From Fomitopsis serialis (taxonomy: Eukaryota > Basidiomycota > Agaricomycetes > Polyporales > Fomitopsidaceae): DNA of 64,000 nt. Location of the stretch: NCBI RefSeq assembly GCF_022376445.1, contig NW_025954996.1, positions 279,939 to 343,938 on the forward strand. Reading direction: 5' to 3'. The stretch's first letter is position 1. The number at the start of each line of letters is the position of its first letter. The notes beneath the pieces are model-generated. The model was not told the origin of the DNA. It ran no database searches and saw only the letters and a list, made by a program, of their open reading frames with translations. Shown here piece by piece: positions 24,675 through 36,936 of this stretch. A program made the translations under genes and the position numbers.

Positions 24675-27505
24675 ATGGCCCGTGCTCGCCGCCGCAACGG
24701 TAAGAAAACACCCGAATCTGGGGCTGCAGAAGAGCCGGAGGAGGCTGCCGTTGAGGCGACCGAGGCGACCACTCAGGATAACAACGATTCGTGTCCTGCC
24801 TGCAACGGCAGCGACACGCAGCAGTGGGCGGCGGCGGACAAGGAGAACTGGGTCCGCTGCGACGCATGCAAAACATGGTACCACTGGCGCTGCGCGGGCG
24901 ACGGCAGCGACCTCGATGCCATCGACAAATGGTCAGACCCATCGTCGTGTACCCGTGACGAGGCTTGGCCGCGCTGACCACGACTCCACCCGCTGGGTAA
25001 GACAGGTTCTGCAAGGCGTGCATGACCCAGGACCCAGCACGGACGATCACGATGAAGCCACCGGCGCGCAAGTCGGCGCGGAAGAAGACGCAGCGCGACT
25101 ACGCCGGCCTGCACAATGTCGGCGCGGAAGCGGGGCCGGACAAGTGGTTGCGCATCCTCGAGGGCAAGAAGATCAGTGGCGACCCATTCCGGCGCATGAA
25201 GGGCTCGGAGGTCGGCGTAGAATGGCTGGAGAACGACGAGAGTGCGATGAAGGAGCCGATCGTGATCGAGGCTCCTGAGGGGCTGGGGATGAAGATGCCG
25301 CTGAAGAGCTTCACGGTGGAGGATGTTGCGACGGTCATAGGGGAGGATTCCCCAGTGGAGGTCATTGGTGCGTCTCTTTCCTTGAGAATGTCTGAACGAC
25401 TGGGACATACATATCTGGGACGCGTCCCCGGGACTGGACGGCCTTCACACTTCCACTTACCGCAGTTCTTGCACTCGAACACTGGTACAGCCTTGCGTAT
25501 TCGTGCTACACCTCGACTCCGTCCGTCTGCTGCTCTCGCATGTTTATGAAGCCATCCAAGGAGGCGCGAAGTCAAAGCGCAAGCAAAGTGGCGGAGGAGG
25601 CGCGAGGCGGCAGCAGCGCGGAGCGGTGTATAGTGTCTCACATCACGGACTCCTTATGTGACTGGATCTGACGTCCCGCGTCCCTCGTCCCGGGGATGGA
25701 TGAGTCCTCGTGGTTTCGACTTTCTACTTGTCTTTGGCGGTGTTTCAGGACTGCTCACTCACGTGCATGTATTCTTCAAGACGTCGCTACACAGTCGAAC
25801 GTCCCCGGATGGACACTGGGCAAGTGGGCAGAGTACTACAACCAAGAGCCTTCCGCCCGCGACAAAGTCCGAAACGTCATCTCGCTCGAGATATCTGGGA
25901 CGGAGCTTGCGGACAAGGTGCTCCCGCCACGGGTGGTACGCGAGTTGGATTGGGTGGAGAAGTTCTGGCCCAGTACGAAGAGGGGCAGAGGGAACGCGTA
26001 CCCGAAAGTGCAGCTGTATTGCTTAATGGGCGTTGCCGGTGCTTGGACTGTGAGTTCTATAAGTTGCTGTTCGCTATCTTATTGACTCGCGGCAGGACTG
26101 GCATGTCGACTTCGCTGGATCTTCCGTCTACTACCACATCCTGCATGGTACCAAAGTGTGGATAGTCTCATGTTCTCAGCCACGGCGCGACTAAATTTTG
26201 GCCCTAGGTGTTCTACTTCATCCGGCCGACTGCTGCGAACCTGCATGCGTACGAAAGATGGTCGGGGACGGAGATGCAGAATCACTCGTGGCTGGGCGAT
26301 CTGTGCGACGAGGTCTTCAAGGTCGAGCTTCACGACGGAAACACTATGATCATCCCGACAGGATGGATTCACGCTGTGGTAAGTATCAGCATATCACGAG
26401 AGCCCATGACTAAAGATGGTTTAGTACACGCCGGAGGACACGCTCGTATTTGGCGGCAACTTCTTGCATTCGTACAATGTCCCGATCCGTGAGTGCTCTC
26501 TTCGATGTCAATGGGAACATACTGAGTGGTGAGTAGAGCTGAAAGTGCGCGAGATCGAAATCAACACGCATGTGCCGAAGAAGTTCAGGTTCCCTCACTT
26601 CGTCAAGTATGTCCATGATGTATCATGGCCTTTACACGTTCTGATCATGATGCAGGCTTTGCTGGTACGCTGCCGAGAAGTACCTCCGTGACCTGAAAGC
26701 CAAGGAAGAGTTCTCCGCGCGCGTACTCGAGTCCATCGAAGCACTGGCGGACTTTTTAGTCGGGGAGGCGCGTGCGATGGAGCGCGGCACGGACCATGCG
26801 AAGCGGGAGGCCAAAGAGCAAGTACCAGGCGACCGTGTGAAGGACGCGCCGGCGGTCGCACGAGAGCTGCGCTGGCGCGTGCGGCTTGCGCGAGGAGAGC
26901 CCAGCGACGACGAGGGGCGTGGACACAGAAAGCAGTTGAAGAGCAACGGCAGCGCCGACAGCCTGTCGAACGGCACGAGCGCGAAGCGAAAGCGCACACC
27001 TGTCACCGACGACACCGGGATGTTCAGGAATTTTACGCCCAGGCTGTGGGAGCGCGTCGTTACTGAGCCCGTCGAGCGGGAGAGCCGCATGATCAAGGCT
27101 CGGCGGCCAGCGCCGGACGGGGAAGACTGGAAGTCGCGTTGGGTGGAATGGAAGGAGGGTGTGGACTGGGAGAGCGAGGAAGGGGCAGGGGAGGTGCAGA
27201 TAGAGCGGAGAAAAGACGTCATCGTGAAGGTGAGGAGGACAGAGAAGGGGGTCGAGAGGCAGCGGGTCGAGAGGGTGCTCGAGGAGTGGGTTTGGGGAGG
27301 TCAAGAAGCTCAAGATCAAGCAGACGTGAAGGCTCCAGTGGTGAAAGAGGACGGGGATGTGGACATGAGGGATCCATCGGCCGTCGCTATTGCAGATGGA
27401 GGAACGACGAAGGTGGAGGACCGTCCGGAGGCTTCGGATTTGAATGGACATGCGATGGACATCGTCACCTCCAACGAGACGGTGCCTCAAGCAGCAGCAG
27501 CCTAG
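24675..27505 (+). CDS. PHD-finger plus JmjC histone lysine demethylase (JHD1/KDM2 type)
   Basis: Predicted nuclear Fe(II)/2-oxoglutarate dioxygenase acting on methylated H3K36, by analogy with JHD1/KDM2A. A PHD finger lies near residues 40-90 ([20 protein letters not shown], then FCKAC across an intron). The JmjC domain has the iron ligands in [19 protein letters not shown] (His and Asp) and the second His in [20 protein letters not shown], all conserved, and [14 protein letters not shown] matches KDM2 closely. Helical and charged C-terminal sequence follows, containing a basic SAKRKRTPV stretch. The stop is at 27505. Introns are short except 25368-25780 (413 bp), which carries a dispersed repeat. 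Histone specificity is inferred from family similarity only. Confidence 0.92.
25596..25692 (+). repeat. Dispersed repeat of about 97 bp, copy A, inside an intron
   Basis: Closely similar to 41571-41667, sharing GGAGGCGCGAGG, AGCAGCGCGGAGCGGT, GTCTCACATCA, ATGACTGGAT-type and GCGTCCCTCGTCCC blocks in the same order. It lies within the oversized third-quarter intron of the demethylase gene, in the sense orientation. No inverted termini are obvious. It could be a SINE fragment, a MITE remnant or an introner-like sequence. Confidence 0.8.
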
Positions 27506-27903
27506 GATTCGCTCTATCATTATTCACTTCGCTTTGTATAATCTTCTTGTCTTCGTCGGGAAATTAAGTCTTGCCATGGCTTGGATTCGGACGAGCTCCC
27601 CGCGGCCGCGTGCAACTAAGATTAGACTACTTATGTAAGACAGCGCTTGTCCGGCGATCGCCTTCACTAGCACTGATCACTACTATTAATAACCTGCTTA
27701 TAAGTGTTTATATTGCGCGTGGTAACAAGGGTAAGTAATGCCCTGAAGCGTCCTGTAATCGCGGGAATAAGGAAGATCATCGGTGTTCCCAGAGCCGTTG
27801 AGACCTCGTGTGTCTGCTACCTCTACCTCCTCCCCTTTCGCCTTCATACAGCTTCATACCCTCGCCGACTGCAGGTGCGGCGATACCGACGGTCAGCAAC
27901 ATC
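27506..27903. other. Intergenic region upstream of the chitin synthase regulator
   Basis: Demethylase 3' region and the promoter/leader of the next gene, with pyrimidine-rich sequence at about 27,810-27,870. No gene seen. Confidence 0.5.
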
Positions 27904-30343
27904 ATGGCCGACACCCAAGCGCAACCTGCGCAGGCGCAGGCTGACCCCAGGTTCGCTCAGTACCCCCCCATGCCTCCAGACGGTCAGCATCGGATGCCTG
28001 TCCATCATTATACCCTCGACGACGCCGCTGCTGCCCACCATTACCAACAATATCCCGATGGTGAGTCTTCTGCAGCTCACTCGCCGTTCCCATAAGAGTC
28101 TTAAGCGGCCGCGCTATGCGACTAACGCGTAGCGAACCCACTCATGCGGCATCAGAACCACTCCGTACCCTCGCTACCGACTCAGCAACACCACCATGAG
28201 CCAGCTCCGCCCATGCCGCCGCCGTACGAGGAGACCGACGTCCTTGGCAGTCTGAACAACCTGCGAATCAGCGACCCGTACGGGCGCGGGACCACGCCGT
28301 TCCAACCTGGCTACGACCCAATACAACGTGCGGGCACGTCCATGTCCGTGCACTCCGCCATGTCCGTGCAAACACACGCACGTATGGGACCTCATCATCA
28401 CGCCAGTCTGCCGGCATCGCCCGATCAGGCAGTGCGACGGATGCCTCCTGGTCGCCCGCAGGATCCCAACAGGCAGAACGACGTGAATTCGGTGCATTCG
28501 GTACAATCTGTGGGTAGCGGGGGTAGCGGGAGTGCGTACAACAGTGTTTACAGCGATCACACGCAGGATTCGTTTGCGTACGACGGGTCGGCGGAGACGG
28601 ATGGCACGAGTCTGTACTCGCACGACGACTCGTCGTACCAGCACCATCAAAACGGCGGTGCACTTTCGCCGCATGCGGGCGGGTATCCTGCGCGAAATTA
28701 CTCGCTGCCACCAGAATGGCAAGGACAGGGCCATGGAAGCCAGGGATATGTTATGCAGGGACCGCCCCCCCAACAGAACTTCAACAGTCTGTACGCCGCT
28801 GCCTCCAATGTGCTCGGTATGGGACCGCCTCCCGGTGCTCCGGCGCCGCCACCGCCTGGAGGTTACATGCCACCGCCACAGCAGTACTACGGCGGCAACG
28901 GCCATTCCCCAGTGTCGACTCAGCCACCCCCGAACTTGCTCGGCGCTGCGCCATATCAGCCTGGCGCGCCCTCGATGTATACTGCCTCGCAAACATCCCT
29001 CTCACGCGGTCCGTCAAACGCCTCTTCCATGCATCCGCCTGCCATGCCGCCCGCGCCTCCTCCCGAACCAATTGAAGAGGAGGTTGAATTTCGGAACAGG
29101 CCACCCATTGCACGGTCCGGCACAGCCGCCTCCGTCGCCCTACGCACACAGAAGACGAAAGCCATCGATCTAAGCTCGCCACCCTTCACGAAGGCGTATA
29201 TCGACGAGTACCGCACGCGCATCAAGGACGATCCGGACCCCGAGGCCCACTTCCTGTACGCCAAGTACCTCATCGAGGCGGCGAAGAAGTTCGGTGCGGA
29301 TGCGAAGGACCAGCGGAACGTGAAGAAGTTCCGGGATACGCTGATCGGGGAGTCTCTCAAGGTCATGCGGAGGCTCGCGACGCAGGGTCAGGCGTACGAT
29401 GAAGCGCAGTTCTTCCTGGCCAACTGCCACGGCACGGGCATGCTTGGTCTGCCCGTCGACCACGAGCGTGCATACCATCTGTATCTGCAGGCGGCGAAGC
29501 AGAATCATGCGGCGGCGTGTTACCGCGTGGCGGTGTGTAACGAGATCGGGGCGGGCACACGACGGGAACCCCAGCGCGCACTCGCGTTCTACCGCAAGTC
29601 CGCTTCTTTGGGCGACACTGCTGCGATGTACAAGCTTGGCTGCATACTGCTGCGGGGGTCGTTGGGAGAGCAGGCAAACCCGCGCGAGGCGATTGGCTGG
29701 CTCAAGCGTGCCGCCGAGCAGGCGGACGAGGAGAATCCGCACGCTCTGCACGAGCTCGCGCTGCTGTACGAGTCAACGAACAGCGGCGTGGTACCGTACG
29801 ACCCAGCCTATGCCAAGGAACTTTACACTCGCGCTGGACACCTTGGGTACACCCATTCACAGTACAAGCTCGGGCAGTGCCACGAGTATGGCAGCTTGAC
29901 ATGTCCCGTCGACCCTAGGAGGTCGATTGCATGGTACACCAAAGCTGCGGAAAAGGGCCACGCGGAGGCGGAGCTTGCGTTGAGCGGATGGTACCTAACC
30001 GGCAGTGAGGGCGTGCTCAAGCAGAGCGATTCAGAGGCGTACCTGTGGGCTAGGCGGGCGGCCAACAAGGGCTTGAGCAAGGCGGAGTATGCGGTAGGCT
30101 ACTACGCCGAGGTTGGCATTGGCGTGAAGCAGGACGTCGAGTTTTCCAAGCGGTGGTACATGCGTGCGGCAGGTGCGTAGAGAATTGGAAGTCTTGAATT
30201 GTTCCCTGACTATTCCGTGTATAGCGCAAGGCAACAAACGAGCCATGAATCGTTTAACGGAGATGAAGCGCTCTGGCAACAAACGAGCAAACATGGCACG
30301 GCCTACTCGCCAGGAGGCAAAAGACGAATGTGTGATTGTGTAG
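27904..30343 (+). CDS. Chitin synthase regulator with Sel1 repeats and CaaX tail (SKT5/CHS4-like)
   Basis: Predicted activator/targeting subunit for a class IV-type chitin synthase at the plasma membrane and septum. Exon 1 is 27904-28060, exon 2 is 28133-30172 and a last exon is 30225-30343. The N-terminal half is Gln/Pro/His/Ser-rich and disordered. From about residue 370, Sel1-type repeats follow: NCHGTGMLGLPVDHERAYHL, VCNEIGAGTRREPQRAL, GCILLRGSLGEQANPREAIG, GQCHEYGSLTCPVDPRRS and others. Reading through at 30172 would end at TAG 30180. However, GTGCGT there is a good donor and an acceptor at 30224 adds GNKRAMNRLTEMKR and a terminal CVIV. That is a prenylation motif expected for this family, so the spliced ending is preferred. 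About 730 residues, intact. Confidence 0.9.
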
Positions 30344-30522
30344 TGTCCGCGAGCGTGCTGGGTTCTCTGGGACGGTTTCTTGGGGGCGTGCATCCGGTCC
30401 TTGGTTATGAGACGTTTCGATCCGCGTGTTATCTGTCTTCGCATTCGCTCCACGCCGTAGTCGTTGATCTTATCTAATCTCCTTACTTGTACTACTCTTA
30501 ATCCTGACCTTGTACGTACACC

Positions 30523-31267
30523 ATGGAAGACAGTGATGTGAGCTGGACTCCCGTGCATCCCGCCCCTCGGAGTGTTTCTGACCAGGGCGAGCAGAAATCT
30601 GTGCTTGAGCATCTTGACCTGCAGCAGCTCACCTGCCTCAACGAATCCGAAGATGAGGAGCATACATTCAAGTCCATCGTCTCGAACAGGACGAAAAACA
30701 CCGGCGACGCGTACCTGCTGAGCGATGTCGATGAGCAGCTGCTCCTGAATGTTACAGTGAGTCTCGACGTACTACACGCATGCATTCATGGCTACAGCTG
30801 GGCACAGTTCAATCAGACGGTACGGATACGCTCGATTGCCATCCAGTCGTCGAATGTGGCGCAGGCCCCTCGGAAAATCAAGCTCTTGATCAACCGCCCT
30901 ACGATCGGCTTCGACGATTTCTCCGAGGGCGAGTTCACTCAAGAGTTCGAGCTCACTGAGGACCAGGTGAAGGAGGGGAAGCGGATCCCGCTGAGATTCG
31001 TCCGCTTCCAGGCCGTCAATGCGCTGCATGTGCGTACCGGCGACCTACCACTGAATGTAACTTGACCGCCGCATCGTGTAGATCTTCGTGGAGTCCAACC
31101 ATGGCGACGAGGAGCAGACTCGGATCGATGCAATTGATGTTTACGGCACGGCTGTGATGACGTACGTGCACACCAATCGCGTTCATGTTACGATGACCCC
31201 TGACGTTTCTGTGCATACTAGTGGGACGAGGGACCTCAGCGGTCTCAAGAAAGTGGAGGACGAATAG
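30523..31267 (+). CDS. PITH-domain protein (thioredoxin-like/proteasome-interacting type)
   Basis: Small protein of about 200 residues consisting mainly of a PITH domain, the C-terminal domain of TXNL1 that binds the 26S proteasome. ATG 30523 starts MEDSDVSWTPVHPAP. The domain reads HLDLQQLTCLNESEDEEHTF, SIVSNRTKNTGDAYLLSD and DEQLLLNV, then after an intron VRIRSIAIQSSN, PRKIKLLINRPTIGFDDF and VRFQAVNALH. Two short downstream exons give IFVESNHGDEEQTRIDAIDV and GTRDLSGLKKVEDE, with the stop at 31267. No thioredoxin fold is attached, as in PITHD1-type proteins. Intact. Confidence 0.92.
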
Positions 31268-31887
31268 ACGGTGGACCTGCATGTGGGCACTCTGTACAGC
31301 GATGAATCCAACGGCAGTCGTCGAACAATCATTGGCATGGTTTACATTACTGTTGCGTCTCCGAATACTTTGTACACAACTTCATACGTCGATGGACATC
31401 GTTCCGTGATCGTGCAATGAATGATACTTCGCATCTACATTGTGCGTATGCGCTTCTGAGGGCCGGTCGGAGTCGAGGTGATGTCAGTCCCTGCAGGTAC
31501 TCAGACAGCGTTGCGCTACTCAACTCAAGACGCGTGTCGTTATGATAGCAGATCATCGGATTGAATACGTGGTATAGATCCAGGTAGTACTATTAAATTG
31601 CTATGCTATACAACTATGTGTTCATAAACATCGGTCCGTTATACATAGCAAATCTGAAGTTCGACGCCGGGTCGAAATGAAAGTACTCTGAGGACCGCAA
31701 CGTGGATTAAGCCATCAAAGCGATTATGCTGAGGACATTGAAGGGAATTTATGGTAGAAGATATTGCACAGCAGTTGCAGTGTCGATTATGCAAGCCGAA
31801 GAGAGATCATGCAAGCCATAGAGACCGAGGGTACGAGAGTAAATGTGATCCAGATCTCATATACGGACCGACGGAGCCGTGACAGAC
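31268..31887. other. Convergent intergenic region between the PITH and F-box-1 genes
   Basis: Two 3' ends face each other. The sequence is AT-richer than the genes, and no gene was seen. Confidence 0.5.
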
Positions 31888-33361
31888 TCAGCGCCGAGGT
31901 GCTGGGTATAGATTGCAGCTGTGAAAGTTTACATCAGTGCCGGGGATGTATCCAAGGAGGGACGCCACGTACAGGAGAAGTCCCTGGGTGTGTAATTTCG
32001 GGAACAGAACAGCGAATAGCTCCCGGATCGACGCCTCGCTGGTGGGATGGTCGGTATAGTCGAAGACATGCCAAGCGACATACTTGAGTCTGCTCATGCG
32101 CGGATGCGTGAGGGTGTCGTCGATGACCGAGCATTGCTTAGAGCTGATGCCTGCGAGGAACGCACTAACGATATCGGTGGATGCGCCGATCTTCATGTGG
32201 ATATTGACTTCGCGAAGCTGGTCCGAGAGCTTTGGGAGAGCAGCGGCGCCAGCCAGCCACAGTGGTACAAGTCCTTGTAGAACGCGTGGATCTTGAGGGT
32301 CAAGCTCTGAAGATTGTTGTTAGCACTAAGGCTGATGGACGTGGCTTCATGTTCTGTAAGTATTAGCTTGTTCGCATTCGACGTGAGAACTTACCCGTGA
32401 CACTATCGGTGTTCTCCTCTGAGTCCACGACGACGCCAACGCTCAGCTGCAGGTGCCGAAGAGACGGCCGGCGGCATGCAGGAGTTGTCCAACCCGTAGG
32501 TGCTCTATGTTGCTCAGCTCGAGGCGTCCGATCTTCAACCGCTGGAGACCAGCCGCGCGATCCGAGCTGGCAAAGAACTCAAGGAGGGTGCGCGTGTTCT
32601 CAGGTGACATGAGTGACGTCTGTAGAGAAAGTCTGTTGAGCTTGATATCGGTCCTACGTGGTAGCTGAAGGATGGGTTGTCCGTGGTGGATCCACCGCAG
32701 GTCTGCACATGTAAACCACTCGAGGTGGGGCAATGAGTCGAGTAGCCTAGCGAAATGATTCGCGGAGGTGAAAGTGACGTCCCGCAGATAAAGCACAGTG
32801 ACGGACGTGAAGCGTCGCAGTGCGTCGTAGAAATACGACTGGAGGTGGTAGAACCACAGTGGGTTCATGCAGCAGATGTGGAGCTTGTGCAGCCGCGGGA
32901 GCTTCTGCGCGAAGATGAGCGGAAAGGTCGCCAAGGCCCCACTCGCCCGAGGAGGTCTTAAGTCGTCTCGAGTAGCGCGGCCGGAGAGGTACACAGACTC
33001 CACCAAGCCGAGGAGGGCAGGCTTCCCCTTCAAGAGCTTCACGAAGCCCTGGAGTAGGTCCCATCTCATAATTGCGATATGTCTGCAGAAGACGGCCCTG
33101 CTCATGGTGTAGAACGCTTTGGAGACAAGCGCACAGGCGAGGAGTGCTTTGCGCGTCGGGATGTCCTCAACGTCTGGCTCTGTTGCGAGCTGTTCGATGA
33201 TGCGCTCGCATACTTCCACGGGCAATGACGTGGATGCTTTAGCAACGATTCGAAGGGCCCCAGTCACCGTCCCACCCTATGTAACCACGGTCAGGTAGTC
33301 TGAGGTTGTTAGGACGTCACAGAGGACTCACGCTGGGTGTGTATACGGTAGTCAAGCCCAT
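31888..33361 (-). CDS. F-box-like/LRR-type protein, frame probably interrupted (F-box-1)
   Basis: Member of the expanded basidiomycete F-box-like family, predicted substrate receptors for SCF ubiquitin ligases. ATG 33361 opens a ten-codon exon (MGLTTVYTPS) joined to GGTVTGALR, then the F-box region STSLPVEVCERIIEQLATE and ACALVSKAFYTMSRAVFCRH. Leucine-rich segments such as FTSVTVLYLRDVTF follow. Near 32465 one base seems missing: the frame GQLLHAAGR should continue as LRHLQLSVGVVVDSEEN but instead meets TGA at 32443. Beyond it a further intron and a long exon (RVLQGLVPLWLAGAAALP, HVFDYTDHPTSEASIRELFA) run to a stop at 31888. It is therefore either a truncated protein of about 285 residues or a full gene with a consensus error. 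The substrate is unknown. Confidence 0.65.
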
Positions 33362-34340
33362 GCTCGAGTAGCATCCACAACGTCTTCGAGCAACTCAGTT
33401 GAGTATGCTGACAATGTACAACTTGGGAGGAGGAGGAGAAGGGAGACTCGCTGTGCGGAAGGCTGTGAAATACTTATGTAGTATATACCGCGCGCAGTTA
33501 CATAGGCTCGGAGGGATTCGGACTTGGGCTGACGCGGCACCGAGGACGTATGTAGAGTAGACCCGCGTTACACGGGCGATGTGACGACGAATCGTATGGT
33601 CCTTGGACCTTACTGCACAGCAAGTTGACAGCGCTGTGACAGTGGTAGTGACTATCCGTGATCTGAGGGCGTTCAGGCTGGGTACGTCGGACTGCAAGAT
33701 CATCCAGTGAGGCACATGCGAGAATACGACTCTGACGCACACGATCCGACAGCTTTGGCGGCTGCAGGGATGCACCCACAGGCCGCATCGCCAGTTCAAG
33801 TTGTGGCTGCGGGAGTCTGCTGGAGAAAGCTGCTCTGAAGGATACGTTAGATTGAAAGCCGAGCTCTTCCTTGCGCTGGGCAAGCTTACCAATATATTGC
33901 CATGAGTCGTCGTGCCTGCGATGTACGCATACGGTGTTGGTACGCGTGCAGGCAACGATGTAGTCGAGATAGACCGTAGTACTAAGTAAGTACAGCCGTC
34001 AAGTAATTGTGTAAACAAACTCCGCCGATATGCTGATCATCGGAGATTCAATCAGCCACACACGCGTCCGAGCCCGCGACGCGATCGACGCGAGAACCAC
34101 CGCGACTGTCTCTCAACAACCATCCGCCATGTCATCGGGGGAGACTAGCGTTAGCATCAAACGTGAGCTCAGGAACTTTATCATCAGCGTGGTGAAATCG
34201 ACCGCAAGTGACATGCTTTGCATAGCATCCGGATCCAAGAAGCGATCTATTGACAAGCTCGGGGACGCGGAAGGTAGTGAGCGAAAGAAGGCTCCGAAAT
34301 GTATGTATCCATAGTTGAGTCCACAATTTTGGTGTAGCTG
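33362..34340. other. Divergent intergenic region with a possible first exon of the PNKP gene
   Basis: It contains the F-box-1 promoter side. At 34030-34301 an open frame ends in a Lys/Arg-rich segment (GSKKRSIDKLGD, SERKKAPK) like the nuclear-localisation N-terminus of fungal PNKP. The available GT/AG sites join it to the core one base out of frame, so it was not included in the gene. Nothing else was recognised. Confidence 0.45.
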
Positions 34341-35995
34341 ATGGCGGAGAACCCAGTATTTCCCATCTTCGAGAAGAAACCGAACGAACCGAATTCAACA
34401 TTCCAGTGGATCAAACCAGCCCTTGGTCCGCAACGTACCTGTCTGCACGGCATGAACCTCAATCCCGAGAGCCGACTCAAAGTCGCCGCGTTTGATCTCG
34501 ACGGATGCATCATTCAGTCTAGTTTCCCGAAGAAAACGAAGGGGAATGCTGTACCCGAATTCCAATGGTGGCGACCGAACATCCCCAAGAAGTTGAAAGA
34601 AGTCCACGACTCGGGGTACGCTGATTCATATTTGGGACGTCCCATCTCGCGCGGACTGCTGACATGGTCCAGTTACTCAGTTGTCATAATCACCAACCAA
34701 GCCCTCAAGAGCGGAGCCTTGGAAAGCTGGAAGAAGAAAGTCCCCGCTATAGCTGCCGCTGCAAGTGGTCCGTTGCAACGTGGCTTGAACCGCATTCTGA
34801 CAGTTCGTCTGATGGCTAGCTCTCCGACGTACCGTTTCGGATACTCGCGGCTGTTGCCCGTGATGGCTACCGCAAACCCATGCCTGGCATGTGGTATGAA
34901 CTAGAACGTATCTTCACCTCCGATGGCGTCGTGATAGGTCGGTAGGCACACATCGAATCCTGGAGGTTTCTCGTGACATATCTTGTTCAGATAAATCCTC
35001 CTCTGTGTTTGTGGGGGACGCTGCAGGACGGCAGGGCGATCACGCTTCAACAGACAGGAAATGGGCGCTGAATGTTGAGCTTCCATTCTACACCCCCGAG
35101 GTAAGTACTGACGGCTCACCCAGTCCACAATTTATACATGCCTCCCCTAGGAATATTTCCTCAATTTACCCGCTGCGCCGTATACACTGCCAGGCTTCCA
35201 CGTTTCATCGTTGCCCGCCGACCGTCAGTGTTTCGAACCATGGGAAGTGATGCTTCTGATCATGACTGACTAGCAGTGCCCCGCATAACGCCGACGTCGA
35301 CCCCACTCGTACCGCCTCAACCCAAACAGGAACTCGTTATATTTGTCGGATACCCCTCGATGGGCAAGTCTTCCTTCTACAGAAAACATTTCCAATCAGC
35401 GGACTATGTACATGTCAATCAAGACACGCTTCGTACGAGGGACAAGTGCGTGAAGGCTGTCCAGGAGGCCATTCAGGAAGGCAAGAGTTGCGTGGTGGGT
35501 ATGGAGTCCGCTGTATGTGTGTGACTTGGCCGAGTACTGATTACTGCGCAGACAATACAAATCGTAACGCAGAGACAAGGAGGCATTATGTAGACCTCGC
35601 GAAGAAGTTTTCTGTGCCAATAAGGTTCAGTCCGCCTCTATCAGAGATGGACGGCGCTCCTACTGACGTGCTTGCGCAGATGCATCGTGTTCAACGGCTC
35701 GCTAGAGTTGGCTTGGCATAATAATCTCTATCGCGCCTTCAGCCTACCACCTTCGGCCGCTGAGAAAGAGGTCAGTCTCCCTTTCCTAGCCCGCACATGC
35801 AGCGCCAACTTCCATTTGTCGCAGCCTAAGAGGGAGCTCTTACCGTTCAACGCCTTCACAAGCTTTCGTGCTCAGTACGAAGAACCTGAGCTGGGCGAAG
35901 GCTTCGCAGAGGTGAAGAAAGTGAATTGGGTCTTCGAAGGTCATGAGGAGGAACGGAAACGGTGGAGCATGTGGCTCCAGATTGACGGAAAGTAG
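34341..35995 (+). CDS. Bifunctional polynucleotide kinase 3'-phosphatase (DNA repair)
   Basis: Predicted nuclear end-processing enzyme that removes 3'-phosphates and phosphorylates 5'-OH DNA ends before ligation. The core starts MAENPVFPIFEKKP. The phosphatase (HAD) motif is AAFDLDGCIIQS, where Cys replaces the usual Thr of DxDGT. VVIITNQ is the second motif, KPMPGMWYELERIF the third and VFVGDAAGRQGDHASTDRKW the fourth. The kinase domain has the Walker A motif GYPSMGKSSFYRK, then YVHVNQDTLRTRDKC, a DNTNRNAETRRHYVDLAKK block and the WHNNLYRAF segment. The C-terminus NWVFEGHEEERKRWSMWLQI stops at 35995. One intron, 34761-34819, starts with GC (GCAAGT) and joins IAAA to LSDVPFRI. The start may lie further upstream (34030-34301), but the join is out of frame by one base. 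Confidence 0.85.
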
Positions 35996-36936
35996 GCATT
36001 CGTGGTACCAGGAAATTATGCCTGTTTATGCGGTGTTGTTATTGCTCTCGACGTGGGTCTACTTCTGCAACTCGCAGGACTGTCTGAGCTTTGGCTGCTG
36101 CCGAGATGGCGGAAGATCTGCTTTCCTAGGATTTATTGCCATGCATTGACCTTGCTATTCGAGAACTGATGTATTCGCTGCTGCGTTGTGAGGACACTCA
36201 ATCGAGGGCTACAGCAAGAGCGACGGGAATACGGCTGATGGTGACGAGGAGGTATGTACTGTAATTCTGCGATGGTGGGTACGCTTAATGATTGAGACTA
36301 TCCAAATCGTAAACTTCAACGTGGGGTCTGTTCGGACACAGCTGCCTTACTGTACTGTACTGGGCGTGTTATTGCGAATACCGCCTTGCACAGGATTCAG
36401 GTCTGGAGAACTAGGCTGTGGACTCATGGCGTCCGCAGAAAGCACAGAACCGCTTGCGCATCGTGTGTCCGAGCCTGTGTGTTTGACCGTGCTTCTAAGT
36501 GCGCGCCGGCGAGCTAGCGCTACGTTGTAATGATGCATATAAACATCACTATCCTTCGCTGTCCCGCGCCTCCCCATCGTCCAGCTTCGAGTTTTGCAGC
36601 GCACACCAAGAGCCATTGAAAGTCCTCGCGAGTACGGCTCGCTTTGGCCGACAAATATGCTTACTGATCAGGTACTTTCCTTTCAGCGTCGCGACCACCA
36701 ACGGTCGTCAGCACCTTGCGAACCGACGACCGACACCACACATCTTGGCTTGTCTGCCAGTGGCTAGTAGCCAGTATACACACCGGAAATCAGGTAGCGT
36801 GTTATCTCACTAGGTTCACTCTTGGAGAGCCGCCGTCTGAGACGATGTCACAGTAACGTCTCTTCATCGTCGTGGATCGCAAACGTGCACAAATCCTTGA
36901 GACTTTGATCGGTACGACAACGTGGTTCTCAGCGGA
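35996..36936. other. Intergenic region between PNKP and F-box-2
   Basis: About 940 bp with no recognisable gene, holding the PNKP 3' region and presumably the F-box-2 promoter. Confidence 0.5.

Noticed and set aside
33395..34018. 207-codon minus-strand frame upstream of F-box-1
   Set aside because: No domain or plausible splice link to F-box-1, whose ATG at 33361 is well supported; Cys/Ser-rich random-looking text.
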